DNA from: Niastella soli
GTDB taxonomy: Bacteria > Bacteroidota > Bacteroidia > Chitinophagales > Chitinophagaceae
Assembly: GCF_017742245.1 (NCBI RefSeq)
Contig: NZ_JAGHKO010000011.1
Span: forward strand, 460,518 to 524,517
Direction of reading: 5' to 3'
DNA length: 64,000 nt
Part shown: positions 17,439 to 26,349 of the stretch, piece by piece
How positions within the stretch are numbered: position 1 is the stretch's first letter
Layout: every line of letters begins with the position of its first letter
Program-made: the position numbers and the translations under genes
Notes under the pieces: model-generated
What the model saw: only the letters and a program-made list of their open reading frames with translations
Database searches by the model: none
What the model was told of the DNA's origin: nothing

Positions 17439-18884
17439 ATGACTTCAAAAGAAGCTTATCTAATTATTGATATCGGTACCGGCAATGTACGGGTGGCGGC
17501 CACCAGTACCAGTGGAACGGTATTAAGTGTTGCCCGGGAAGATATTCAATACATCCGTGACGATAAATATGCCGATGCCCTGTATTTTGATGCCAATGCC
17601 TTATGGAAACAGGTGACCACATTGGCGAAACAGGTTATGTCTGCATTGCCTGGTGTTACGATCAGGGCAGTAACAGCCACCAGCCAACGCGAAGGCATTG
17701 TGTTATTGGGCAAGAATGGCGAGTCGCTGATCGGATTGCCTAATATTGATCACCGCGGCCGGGAATGGGAAGAAATAGTTCCCGATAAAACGATCGTGTA
17801 TAAACTCACCGGCCGGTATCCTGGTTCTTTGTTCTCTGCGTTCAAATTACTGGGTATAAAAAAACGGTGGAAAGAGATCTGGCAGAACACCGTGAGCTTT
17901 GTAAGTATCAGTGATTGGGTGGAATATAAATTGAGCGGCGTAATAAAATACGAGCACTCGCAGGCTTCAGAAACCCTTTTGTATGATGTACAATACAGGG
18001 AATGGAGCGAAGATCTGTGCGATGTGTTTGCACTGGATAGTTCATTGCTGCCACCCCTGATCAATTCAGGAACTATGCTGGGGCTTGTATTACCTGACAT
18101 GGCAGCCAGTTTAACCATTTCAAAAGAAGCCGTTGTGGTGGTCGGTGGCGGCGATACCCAGCTCGCTATAAAAAGCACCCAGCCCGCTGTAGAAGATATA
18201 GTGATCGTTTCCGGTACCACAACGCCCATTGTAAAGCTGGTTGATACTTATCTGCTCGATGCGCACCAGCGTACCTGGACGAGCAGGGATATAGAAACCA
18301 GTCGGTTGGTGTTTGAAGCCAATGCAGGAGTTACCGGTCTTAATTTTCAACGGTTGAAGGAAATCTTTTATCCCAATGAAAGTTATGCGGTCATTGAGCA
18401 GGAGCTGGCAGCTACCAACGATTCTTTTTGCATTGCTTCGTTGGGTTCACTGGTAGCCGATGAAAAAACACCCCTGATAAAAGGTGGGTTTGTTTTTCCA
18501 ACACCGGTTTCGCATCAGTTAACACGCGGTCACTTTGTATGGGCCACTATGCTGGATATCGCCTGTTCTATTGCGGAGAATTACAAAATATTGTGCGAAG
18601 TAGCTGGCCACCAGCCAGATTATGTATGGGCCTGCGGCGGTGGTTTGCAAAGCGTTGCCCTGCGTAGTTTGCTGGCAGGTTTGTTAAACAAAAAAGTACA
18701 GGTGAGACGCGGTTTCGAACAATCATCCGTTATTGGTGGTGCGCTTATCTGTAATGAAGCGTTGAAGGCCTCGGTAGCATTCGATGATACCATTGAAGTA
18801 GTACATCCGCAACAGCAGGAGTATTATGCAAGGATGTATAAGGAGTGGAAGAAAACGAGAATGAATTTTAGGAGCATTCAGTGA
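17439..18884 (+). CDS. FGGY-family carbohydrate kinase (first)
   Basis: A 481-residue kinase of the FGGY family. The N-terminal ATPase phosphate-1 motif is IIDIGTGNVRVAATS (residues 7-21); NIDHRGREW corresponds to the substrate-binding segment; the second domain begins near 245 with the phosphate-2 region VVVGGGDTQLA and VSGTTTP, and the adenosine region is CGGGLQS near residue 403. It transfers phosphate from ATP to a sugar or polyol; in general layout it resembles LsrK/xylulokinase-like members. It follows the dehydrogenase by 8 bases. It is only distantly similar to the second kinase downstream, so they probably phosphorylate different compounds. Confidence 0.9.
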   Translation: MTSKEAYLIIDIGTGNVRVAATSTSGTVLSVAREDIQYIRDDKYADALYFDANALWKQVTTLAKQVMSALPGVTIRAVTATSQREGIVLLGKNGESLIGLPNIDHRGREWEEIVPDKTIVYKLTGRYPGSLFSAFKLLGIKKRWKEIWQNTVSFVSISDWVEYKLSGVIKYEHSQASETLLYDVQYREWSEDLCDVFALDSSLLPPLINSGTMLGLVLPDMAASLTISKEAVVVVGGGDTQLAIKSTQPAVEDIVIVSGTTTPIVKLVDTYLLDAHQRTWTSRDIETSRLVFEANAGVTGLNFQRLKEIFYPNESYAVIEQELAATNDSFCIASLGSLVADEKTPLIKGGFVFPTPVSHQLTRGHFVWATMLDIACSIAENYKILCEVAGHQPDYVWACGGGLQSVALRSLLAGLLNKKVQVRRGFEQSSVIGGALICNEALKASVAFDDTIEVVHPQQQEYYARMYKEWKKTRMNFRSIQ

Positions 18885-18889
18885 AGAAA

Positions 18890-19152
18890 AAGACCTGACA
18901 GGTCTTGTGCTGTCTTACCAGGCACAAGCGGACGCTTGCGCCGGGTAGGAGAATAGCATAAGATCTGCGTACTTAACAGGTCTTGTCCCCGCAGAGACTC
19001 GAACTCTGGGCCCATTGATTAAGAGTCAATTGCTTTATGAAGATGGATTCATTATTAAAATAGAATGACCTGTCAGAGCCTGCCCCGCTTTGCGGGGTGC
19101 AATTCAACCCACTACTATGGCAAGCTCAAATGATGCACCTTACAGGTCTTGG
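18890..19152. repeat. Insert between kinase genes with CAGGTCTTG repeats and hairpins
   Basis: This 280-bp spacer interrupts an otherwise tight operon. It holds the perfect palindrome AAGACCTGACAGGTCTT (18890-18906), further CAGGTCTTG copies at 18977 and 19143, GACCTGTCAG at 19067, the hairpins CAAGCG/GCTTG and CCCCGC/GCGGGG, and a tRNA-Lys fragment. It looks like an accumulated small mobile or repetitive element; no coding capacity. Confidence 0.6.
18984..19035 (-). pseudogene. 3' half of a tRNA-Lys (CTT) gene
   Basis: On the minus strand the sequence gives an anticodon arm ATTGA-CTCTTAA-TCAAT (anticodon CTT), a 5-base variable loop, a T arm CAGAG-TTCGAGT-CTCTG, and the acceptor 3' strand CGGGGAC with discriminator A. 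The D arm survives only as AAGC and the matching 5' acceptor strand GTCCCCG is missing, so it cannot fold as a full tRNA. No encoded CCA. Such 3' tRNA pieces are typical of attachment sites of tRNA-targeting integrative elements, but no integrase is nearby. Confidence 0.8.
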
Positions 19153-19168
19153 CAATATGGTAACTAAC

Positions 19169-20626
19169 ATGAAAAGTAAATATTTCATAGGTGTCGATGT
19201 AGGCACTCAAGGCGCAAGGGCGGTATTGATTGACGCTGCCGGCGAAGTGTTCGGCAGCGGAGAACAGGCCTTCCCTTTAAGTAATCAATCCCGGGAAGAA
19301 CAATCACCGGAACAATGGTGGCGCGATTGTTTGTTGTGTCTGCAGCAAGTAGTATCGCAAGTGAGATCACAGATCAACCTGGCGGACATAAAAGCTATTG
19401 CAGTTACCTCCACTTCCGGGACAATCATTCCACTCGATAAAAATAATGCACCTCTGTATAATGCCATTATGTACAGCGACCCGCGTTCGGCTGAAGAAGC
19501 GAGTTTTTGTAAAAAAGTTGCGTTGGCTGAGCACAGCAATGGTTACACTACTTTTAATGCCAGCAGTGGATTGCCCAAAATGTTATGGTTTATAAAACGG
19601 TATCCCGATAAGGTGGACCTGTTGGGTAAATTCATACATGCGGCTGATTTTATTACCGGAAAGCTGAGTGGTGTGTACGAGGTGACTGATTATACCAATG
19701 CATTGAAGTCGGGGTATGATGTACGCAAAAAAGAATGGCCTGCTTACATCTGGGAAAAACTGCCTATTCAACAAAGCTGGTTGCCAACAGTACAATCCTC
19801 CGGAACAATTGTAGCCACCCTATTGCCGGAGCTGGCCGTTGCATTGGGATTGCCCAAAGGTATACATGTAGTAACAGGTATGACGGATGGATGTGCCGCA
19901 CAAATTGCTTCGGGGGCAGTACAGATCGGCGACTGGAACACGACCATTGGTACAACGCTGGTAGTAAAAGGCGTAACCACCCGCGAGATCGATGATCCGC
20001 ATGGGCGTTTGTATTGTCATCGTCACCCCGAAGGATATTGGATGCCCGGCGGCGCCAGTAATACCGGGGCCGATTGGGTAACCCGTGATTTCGGAACTAA
20101 CCTGGATGAGTTAACAAAGCAAGCTGCCGCATTAGTGCCTACACGGCACATGGCCTGGCCGCTGAAACAATCCGGTGAACGATTTCCCTTTATTGCACCG
20201 CAGGCAATGGGTTTTCAACCTGCCGGATTACCATCCGCCGAATTGTTTGCCGCCTGTATGGAAGGGGTAGCTTATATAGAACGGTATGCGTATGAGGTTA
20301 TAACGCAATTATCGGGGGAAAGCGTAACAGCTGTGTTTACGGCAGGTGGCGGCAGTAACAGCGATCTGTGGTTGCAGATCAGGAGCAATGTACTGCAGTT
20401 GCCTGTTTATAAAATGAAACACGTTACGGGGGCTGTAGGGGCCGCTATTATCGCGGCGTCGCAAACGCATTTTATGTCACTCACGGAAGCAGCCAGGGCA
20501 TTAACGCAAATTGAAAAAGAAGTATATCCGCAGCCAGCGGCTGTAGCTGCTTATCAACAGAATTACCAGCAATTCATCAATATCCTGGCCAGTAAAGGCT
20601 ATATCAGTAAAACAGCATATGCTTAA
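19169..20626 (+). CDS. FGGY-family carbohydrate kinase (second, xylulokinase-like)
   Basis: A 485-residue FGGY kinase. The phosphate-1 motif is GVDVGTQGARAVLID (residues 6-20); AITSTSGT-like VTSTSGTII and MYSDPRSAEE follow, then MTDGCAAQIASGA and the GTTLVVKGV strand of the second ATPase domain. VFTAGGGSNSDLWLQIRSN is the C-terminal adenosine/FGGY signature. It resembles xylulokinase/ribulokinase-type members. Start at 19169 (MKSKYF) places the first beta strand properly; 19157 and 19097 are alternative in-frame starts lying in the repeat insert. The next gene overlaps it by 8 bases, implying translational coupling. Confidence 0.9.
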   Translation: MKSKYFIGVDVGTQGARAVLIDAAGEVFGSGEQAFPLSNQSREEQSPEQWWRDCLLCLQQVVSQVRSQINLADIKAIAVTSTSGTIIPLDKNNAPLYNAIMYSDPRSAEEASFCKKVALAEHSNGYTTFNASSGLPKMLWFIKRYPDKVDLLGKFIHAADFITGKLSGVYEVTDYTNALKSGYDVRKKEWPAYIWEKLPIQQSWLPTVQSSGTIVATLLPELAVALGLPKGIHVVTGMTDGCAAQIASGAVQIGDWNTTIGTTLVVKGVTTREIDDPHGRLYCHRHPEGYWMPGGASNTGADWVTRDFGTNLDELTKQAAALVPTRHMAWPLKQSGERFPFIAPQAMGFQPAGLPSAELFAACMEGVAYIERYAYEVITQLSGESVTAVFTAGGGSNSDLWLQIRSNVLQLPVYKMKHVTGAVGAAIIAASQTHFMSLTEAARALTQIEKEVYPQPAAVAAYQQNYQQFINILASKGYISKTAYA

Positions 20627-21215
20627 TATTTATTTGATCAGGCATGGAGAGACCGCCTGGAATGCCGATAACAACCGCTATTGCGGAAGAACAGATATTC
20701 CATTGACCGAAAAAGGATTGAAACAAGCCGAAACCTTGCGTCAACAATTATTGTCTATTACCTGGGAGGGCGTTTTCTCTTCACCCTTGCAACGAGCGTA
20801 TACTACCGCCCAAATAGTCACTGGTGCTAACGTAGTAAAAGACGACAGGTTAATAGAAGCCGATTTTGGAAAGTGGGAGCAAAAGACCAAAGAAGAGTTT
20901 ATGGCCGAGAATGCATCCTTGTGGCACAACTGGATGAGCGATCCTGCCATCAACCGGGCAGGAGGTACCGGTGAAACGGCTACAGAGATCGTACAACGGA
21001 TGGATGCATTTTTTCAATCATTACAGCAACAATATACTGCCGGTAATTTTCTGGTGGCTGCGCATAATGGGGTGAACCGGTTATACCTGGCGCATAAACT
21101 GGGTATGCCGTTACGTAATTACCGCATGTTCTTTATGGAAAATTCAGCTGCCAGTATGTTTACCTTAGAGCCAACTGGCAGTTTTATGCTGCGCTACCTC
21201 AATTCAAAATTCTGA
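20619..21215 (+). CDS. Histidine phosphatase family protein (phosphoglycerate mutase-like)
   Basis: A 198-residue branch-1 histidine phosphatase. The RHG motif LIRHGETAWN holds catalytic His9, and the later AAHNGVNRL supplies the second His. EADFGKWEQKT provides the acid residue. Length and pattern match CobC/GpmB-like phosphatases that dephosphorylate small sugar phosphates. It overlaps the second kinase gene by 8 bases and precedes the glycerophosphodiesterase by 22, so it belongs to the same operon; a role in removing phosphate from the pathway intermediate or an overflow product is inferred. Confidence 0.92.
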   Translation: MLNIYLIRHGETAWNADNNRYCGRTDIPLTEKGLKQAETLRQQLLSITWEGVFSSPLQRAYTTAQIVTGANVVKDDRLIEADFGKWEQKTKEEFMAENASLWHNWMSDPAINRAGGTGETATEIVQRMDAFFQSLQQQYTAGNFLVAAHNGVNRLYLAHKLGMPLRNYRMFFMENSAASMFTLEPTGSFMLRYLNSKF

Positions 21216-21237
21216 TCGATATTAAAAATAATAATTT

Positions 21238-22176
21238 ATGGATCTTCGTCGTGCCGCCAGACAACTCGCTGTAATAGCCGGTTGTTTTATTGTTTCCCAG
21301 GTAATGGGACAGTCGAAAAAAATAAATGTGCTGAACATCAGTACTCCACAGCAACTGCAGCAGTACTTTAAATACACGGGTCATGATGTTCCGCTGGTCA
21401 GTGGGCACCGCGGTGGTCCCGATGCTGGTGCGCCAGAAAACAGCCTGGAAGCCTTTGAACACTCCCTGCAATTTACGCCGGCTACATTTGAGATCGATCC
21501 CCGGTTAACAAAGGATAGCGTGATCGTTTTGCTGCACGATGATACACTTGACCGTACTACTACCGGTAAAGGAAAGCTGAATAATTACACCTGGGCGGAA
21601 GTGAAAAAAATGCAACTGAAAGATGTAAATGGAAAAGTAACACCTTATCGTATACCTACCCTGGAAGAAGCTATTATTTGGGCTAAAGGTAAAACGGTAT
21701 TGATACTTGATAAAAAAGATGTACCCATGGAAACAACGGCAGCACTCATTAAAAAGCATCATGCCGAAGCCTGGGTAATGATCACCGTGCACAATGCCAA
21801 ACAGGCGAAGTTTTACTACGATGATAACAAAAACGTAATGTTCGAGGCTTTTGTAAAAACAAAAAAAGCCATGATGGAATATGAAGAGGCTGGCATTCCC
21901 TGGCAACAGATCATGGCTTACATTGGGCCGGAAGATAAACCGGAGAATAAAGAATTGATAGACCTGTTGCACCAGCGTGGCGTAATGTGTATGATCTCCA
22001 GTGCGCCTACGTACGATAAGCTGTCAACTGCGGAAGAACGGGCGAAAGCCTATGCGCAGATCATCAAAAGCGGTGTTGATGTTATAGAAGCAGATAAAGC
22101 TATAGAAGCGGCGAATGCAATTAGATCGTTAGTGCCAGCTTCTAGTGAAAAGAATAAATTTTTTGGTAAGAAGTAG
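21238..22176 (+). CDS. Glycerophosphodiester phosphodiesterase
   Basis: A 312-residue secreted or periplasmic enzyme with an N-terminal signal (LAVIAGCFIVSQVMGQS). The GDPD catalytic site is visible: VSGHRGG with the first His, the ENSLEAFEHSL helix, FEIDPRLTKD (metal-binding Glu and Asp) and LLHDDTLDRTTTGKG with the second His. It hydrolyses glycerophosphodiesters to glycerol 3-phosphate and an alcohol. Last gene of the run that starts with the permease, which suggests that the locus may feed on a polyol or head group released from phosphodiesters. No lipobox Cys is at the end of the signal, although a Cys lies inside it. Confidence 0.92.
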   Translation: MDLRRAARQLAVIAGCFIVSQVMGQSKKINVLNISTPQQLQQYFKYTGHDVPLVSGHRGGPDAGAPENSLEAFEHSLQFTPATFEIDPRLTKDSVIVLLHDDTLDRTTTGKGKLNNYTWAEVKKMQLKDVNGKVTPYRIPTLEEAIIWAKGKTVLILDKKDVPMETTAALIKKHHAEAWVMITVHNAKQAKFYYDDNKNVMFEAFVKTKKAMMEYEEAGIPWQQIMAYIGPEDKPENKELIDLLHQRGVMCMISSAPTYDKLSTAEERAKAYAQIIKSGVDVIEADKAIEAANAIRSLVPASSEKNKFFGKK

Positions 22177-22199
22177 CTGGTGGTATTTGTAGATTCTTA

Positions 22200-22268
22200 C
22201 GTATTAGTTTGTAAGTTATTAAGTTATTAAGTTATTAGGTTCGTAAGTTATTAAGTTTATAAGTTGTC
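22200..22268. repeat. AAGTTATT-type degenerate octamer array
   Basis: AAGTTATT/AAGTTTAT units, with period about 8, run downstream of the glycerophosphodiesterase gene. Confidence 0.75.
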
Positions 22269-22282
22269 GCGAGTCTAAACCC

Positions 22283-22386
22283 AATAACCCAATAACCCAA
22301 TAACCCAATAACCCAATAACCCAATAACCCAATAACCCAATAACCCAATAACCCAATAACCCAATAACCCAATAACCCAATAACCT
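22283..22386 (+). repeat. AATAACCC octamer array (12 perfect units plus one)
   Basis: Twelve exact 8-bp copies (22283-22378) and one with a final-base change, ending 21 bases before the ATG of the GH106 gene. A copy-number change would alter the distance between any upstream promoter and the gene. Confidence 0.95.
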
Positions 22387-22407
22387 ACGAACCTAATAAC
22401 AAAAAAA

Positions 22408-25400
22408 ATGGACCGTCGCAAATTCATAACACTTTCATCCCTGGCAACTGCACATTTGGCTACTGCGCAAACCGGTATTGCCCAATGGGCCACGCATTTT
22501 AACGGCATTCCGTATTCGGAGCTGAAAGAAAAGTTTGTAGTACCCGGACAGGCATTTCAACCTGGTTGTTATTGGTGGTGGTTCAATGGTCTTATGGATA
22601 AAGAAGGCATTACGCGCGACCTGGAGGAATTTAAAGCCAAGGGCATGGGCGAGGTGCTGATGATCAATTCGGCGGGTGGTCTCGGTGGTGCCAAAGTGCC
22701 ACAAGGTGCTTTGTTCCTTTCGCCGGAATGGCGTGAACTATACCGGTTTGCCTTGAAGGAGGCCAATCGTCTTGGTATAAAAATGGGTGTGAACATGAGT
22801 TCAGGCTGGTGTATGGGTGGGCCCTGGATACCGCCACAACATAGTTGTCGCTGGTTCCTTCAATCAACAGTAACAATACAGGGACCTCAAAAATTTTCCG
22901 GTACATTACCATTGCCCGGTAACCGGGATGGGTATGATAACCTGGTAAATGCACCCGGGTGGAAGGAATATATCGATCTGCCCCTGGAGCAGATCGATTA
23001 CCGTGATACGGCTATCGTGGCCATTCCAGCTGCTGCCAACAACAACCCCTTAAGAACAGATAAGCGGTCAACCCTTTTTATTGCCAAAACCAACCGCAAG
23101 GATGCAAGCAATTTTATAAAAGCAAATGACGTGATGGGGCCGGTATCAACAGCCTGGGAAACCATGCCCGGCGATCGACCCATACCGGTTGATAAAGTGA
23201 TTGACCTCACCAGCAAGGTAAATGCAGCTGGACAACTCGATTGGGAGGTGCCTGCCGGCGAATGGACCATCATTCGTACCGGTCATCGCATGACGGGGTC
23301 TAAGGTAATGATTGCACAACCCGAAGCCAGCGGGCTTTCGGTTGACTGGTTAAGTCATACCGGGGTTGACCTGCAATTTGAAAACCTGGGAAAGATCTTA
23401 TTACAGGAAGCAGGTGAGTATGCAGGTAAAACCCTGAAATATTTCTGTGATGATAGTTTTGAAGATGGTTTTCCTAACTGGACAGCAGACCTTCTTCCTC
23501 AATTTAAAAAATACCGCGGGTACGATCCAACGCCGTATCTGCCTGTACTAAATGGGTTTATTATTGGCAGTGTAGAGATCAGTGATCGCTTTTTAAACGA
23601 CTATCGTAAAACCGTGGCTGATTGTCTCGCCGATGAACATTATAGACATTTTGCCGATCTGTGCCATCAAAACGGGTTACAGGTACAAAATGAGGCGGCA
23701 GGGCCCAGTCGCTCCGGCACCATGTGTATGGATGCGTTAAAGAACCTGGGGCGCAGTGATATGCCCCAGGGTGAGTTCTGGCTGGGTGGTAAACACGATG
23801 AAGCAGGCGGGCTTGATGAAAAGCTCGGTTATGGCGTAGTTCGATTGGAACAGGGACAAAATAAAGTGACTAAAATGGTTACGTCTGCCGCGCATATTTA
23901 TGGTAAGAAAACAGCATCGGCCGAATCGTTCACTTCATTCCGCCATTGGTATGATTATCCTGGCAATATGAAACAGGCGGCCGACCGGGCGTTTTGTGAG
24001 GGGATAAACCGTTTTCTGTTCCATACCTCCACGGCTACCCGCCCTAAAGATGGCAAACCGGGAATTGAATACGGTGCAGGCACCCATTTTAATCCAAACG
24101 TTACCTGGTGGGACCAGGCAGGTGCTTTCCTGGATTATATCAGTCGATGCCAGTATCTGTTGCAGCAGGGTCTGTTTGTGGCCGATGTGTTGTATTACAA
24201 CGGAGATATTACGCCGAATATCGTACTGCCCAAACATGTTGATCCGGCAGTGGGAAAGGGATATGATTATGATGTTTGCAATGAAGAAGTGCTGCTGACC
24301 CGGATAAGCGTCAGGAACGGCAAACTGGTATTGCCCGATGGAATGAGTTATCACGTGCTGGTACTAAGAGAAAATGCTTCCATGCCGGTGCCGGTATTGA
24401 TGAAAATAAAAGAACTGGTGTTGGCTGGGGCCACAGTAGTAGGGCCCAGACCGGAAAAGGACAGTGGACTGAAAGATTATCCACAATGCGATGCCCGCAT
24501 CAAAGAGCTGGCCGCTTTCATTTGGGGTGCCTGTGATGGAAAAACCGTCAAGCAGCAAATGGTGGGCAAAGGAAAGATCTACTGGAATGTTCCCATATAT
24601 GACATACTGAAAGAAAAAGGGGTAGGGCCTGATCTTATCTGTGACAATGACAATGCTTTCATTGATTTTATCCATCGCAGCATTGGTGATACGGAAATAT
24701 ATTTTGTCGCCAATCGAAACAATCGCGAAGACACGGCTATCTGCCGTTTTCGTAACAGTTATGGCAGACCGGAAATATGGGATGCCGTAACAGGAGAAAT
24801 GGGACCGGCAGCGGTATACAGTCAGGAGTCAGGTTATGCCAGTGTTCCCTTGATCTTTGCGCCTTTTCAATCGTGGTTCATTGTATTTAAAAAGCCAGGC
24901 CAACAGAAGCGGACCATTGACAAGAAACCAGTAAAGAATAAAATGTCGTTTAAACCCGTGCAGGAGTTGAGGGGCGCCTGGTCGGTGCATTTTGACACAG
25001 CATGGGGCGGGCCTGCAAACGTAGCGTTCGCTACATTGGAAGACTGGACCAAACGACTGGAAGAAGGGATAAAATACTATTCCGGCAAAGCAGTTTATGT
25101 AAAACGCTTCGATGCAGATGAGGTACAACCAGGGGTACCGTATTTCCTGGAAACTGGTGTGGTGCACAATATTGCCGAAATAAAACTGAACGGTAAAAAG
25201 CTGGGCATACTGTGGACGGCACCCTGGCGGGTTGAGGTGACCGGTTTGTTACGACCGACCGGTAATGAACTGGAAATAGTAGTAGTAAATTGTTGGCCCA
25301 ACCGGTTGATCGGTGATGCCGCATTGCCATCGGAAAAAAGACTCACCCGGACCAATATAGTATTTAAACCCGATGCACCTTTAATGCCTTCGGGATTATT

Positions 25401-25434
25401 AGGCCCGGTAGTGATCACTAAAGGGGAAGGGTGA
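22408..25434 (+). CDS. GH106-type alpha-L-rhamnosidase
   Basis: A 1008-residue glycoside hydrolase. The N terminus DRRKFITLSSLATAHLA has a twin-arginine motif, suggesting Tat export. The catalytic part opens with PGCYWWWFNGLMDKEGITRD and MGEVLMINSAGG, the hallmark of family GH106, in which a calcium-assisted inverting mechanism removes terminal L-rhamnose. The later ESFTSFRHWYDYPGNMKQAA and EGINRFLFHTST segments fit the barrel. The C-terminal 200 residues (from ELRGAWSVHFDTAWGGP) look like the galactose-binding beta sandwich with the IAEIKLNGKKLG strand. Length is normal for the family. It stands alone between an octamer array and a strong hairpin terminator, without SusCD genes next to it. 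Confidence 0.9.
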   Translation: MDRRKFITLSSLATAHLATAQTGIAQWATHFNGIPYSELKEKFVVPGQAFQPGCYWWWFNGLMDKEGITRDLEEFKAKGMGEVLMINSAGGLGGAKVPQGALFLSPEWRELYRFALKEANRLGIKMGVNMSSGWCMGGPWIPPQHSCRWFLQSTVTIQGPQKFSGTLPLPGNRDGYDNLVNAPGWKEYIDLPLEQIDYRDTAIVAIPAAANNNPLRTDKRSTLFIAKTNRKDASNFIKANDVMGPVSTAWETMPGDRPIPVDKVIDLTSKVNAAGQLDWEVPAGEWTIIRTGHRMTGSKVMIAQPEASGLSVDWLSHTGVDLQFENLGKILLQEAGEYAGKTLKYFCDDSFEDGFPNWTADLLPQFKKYRGYDPTPYLPVLNGFIIGSVEISDRFLNDYRKTVADCLADEHYRHFADLCHQNGLQVQNEAAGPSRSGTMCMDALKNLGRSDMPQGEFWLGGKHDEAGGLDEKLGYGVVRLEQGQNKVTKMVTSAAHIYGKKTASAESFTSFRHWYDYPGNMKQAADRAFCEGINRFLFHTSTATRPKDGKPGIEYGAGTHFNPNVTWWDQAGAFLDYISRCQYLLQQGLFVADVLYYNGDITPNIVLPKHVDPAVGKGYDYDVCNEEVLLTRISVRNGKLVLPDGMSYHVLVLRENASMPVPVLMKIKELVLAGATVVGPRPEKDSGLKDYPQCDARIKELAAFIWGACDGKTVKQQMVGKGKIYWNVPIYDILKEKGVGPDLICDNDNAFIDFIHRSIGDTEIYFVANRNNREDTAICRFRNSYGRPEIWDAVTGEMGPAAVYSQESGYASVPLIFAPFQSWFIVFKKPGQQKRTIDKKPVKNKMSFKPVQELRGAWSVHFDTAWGGPANVAFATLEDWTKRLEEGIKYYSGKAVYVKRFDADEVQPGVPYFLETGVVHNIAEIKLNGKKLGILWTAPWRVEVTGLLRPTGNELEIVVVNCWPNRLIGDAALPSEKRLTRTNIVFKPDAPLMPSGLLGPVVITKGEG

Positions 25435-25442
25435 AGGTCTTT

Positions 25443-25480
25443 CATTCGTAATGACTGATGAAATGCAGTCATTACGAATG
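25443..25480. terminator. Bidirectional terminator hairpin
   Basis: Perfect 15-bp arms (CATTCGTAATGACTG and its complement) around the 8-base loop ATGAAATG, between two converging genes. T-runs are short, TTTTT at 25490 on the + side. Confidence 0.8.
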
Positions 25481-25492
25481 GTGAGATCCTTT

Positions 25493-25915
25493 TTACATTC
25501 CCAGAGCCACAGGAGGGATTTGATTAAATAGTTTTTGTAAGGTGATGCTGAAATCGGCAAAGTTCATCGGCTTGGTGATACAGGCCGATCCATAGTATTT
25601 ACAAAACTCAATATCATCTTTAGTGGCGGAAGTGGTGAAAATGGCAATCGGAATTTCCTGCCATTTTTCAATGCTTCTTAAATGTTGCAAAGTTTCTCTC
25701 CCGTTCATTTTGGGCATGTTCATATCGATCATGATCAATGAGGGGAATGGTTTTTTTTCTGATTCAAGCTGATTCAGGATCTTGATACCCGCCTCACTGC
25801 TTTGTGCTTTAAAAAGGGTAATATCAGGAAACAAAGTATTAACAGATTCTTCGAATATCAACAGATCATCCTGGTCATCGTCTATGTATAATATCGTCAT
25901 TGGTACACGCTTCAT
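25493..25915 (-). CDS. Single-domain response regulator
   Basis: About 140 residues forming only a receiver domain. The acidic pocket is YIDDDQDD, the phosphorylated Asp64 is in LIMIDMNMPKMNG, the switch Thr in IFTTSA and the conserved Lys in ITKP. No output domain, so it would signal by protein contact or relay phosphate, as Rcp1/CheY-like proteins do. Start at 25915 (MKRVPMTILYIDDD) is chosen; 25900 and 25957 are in-frame alternatives. No kinase is adjacent; the orphan multi-PAS kinase 22 kb away is a possible but unproven partner. Confidence 0.92.
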   Translation of the reverse strand: MKRVPMTILYIDDDQDDLLIFEESVNTLFPDITLFKAQSSEAGIKILNQLESEKKPFPSLIMIDMNMPKMNGRETLQHLRSIEKWQEIPIAIFTTSATKDDIEFCKYYGSACITKPMNFADFSITLQKLFNQIPPVALGM

Positions 25916-26294
25916 ACTTTCTGATAATAGATTGTAGTTTGAATAATAATTGCTCACCCAGGTTTAATCTGAGTGGTCAATTTTTCTTCTTTCACGAGAC
26001 TAAGTTAGTCGTACTGAATACTTCAGCGCTACAAGTAGTGAGAATACGGAATGATGTGTATGCTTACCGTCAGAACATTAACCAGTACCTGAAGTTGTTC
26101 AGTACCGGGTGCATTAGTTGAAGATATTATGGAATCGGGTTGTATTGAGTGTATATGTCTCTAAAACAAGCGATTCCTTATTCGAACAATACATAGCAAT
26201 AGTCTGGCCAAACTTTCCCGGAAGCAATATTTAGCAGGTTTAACAGGATGGAAATCAGGGTGATTTATAGGGGATAATAAAAAAGTTTTGCAAT
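25916..26294. other. Intergenic, nothing recognised
   Basis: Spacer between the response regulator start and the terminator of the FG-GAP gene. No recognisable gene, repeat or exact promoter element. Confidence 0.5.
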
Positions 26295-26337
26295 AAAAAA
26301 GGCCCTCCGTTTACCTGTTAAACCGAGGGGCCTTTTT
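26295..26337 (-). terminator. Rho-independent terminator
   Basis: On the minus strand a GC-rich stem (AAAAAGGCCCCTCGG pairing with its near-complement) is followed by six T. Ends the FG-GAP lipoprotein transcript. Confidence 0.88.
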
Positions 26338-26349
26338 GTTGTCTATCAT

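Noticed and set aside
18984-19035. Functional tRNA gene
   Set aside because: The 5' acceptor strand and most of the D arm are missing, so it cannot form a cloverleaf.
19097-19168. Extended N terminus of the second FGGY kinase
   Set aside because: The extra 24 residues are read through the repeat/tRNA insert; the kinase fold begins at MKSKYFIGVD.
22275-22508. Minus-strand frame coding repeated WVIGLLGY
   Set aside because: It is the translated AATAACCC array and overlaps the start of the GH106 gene.
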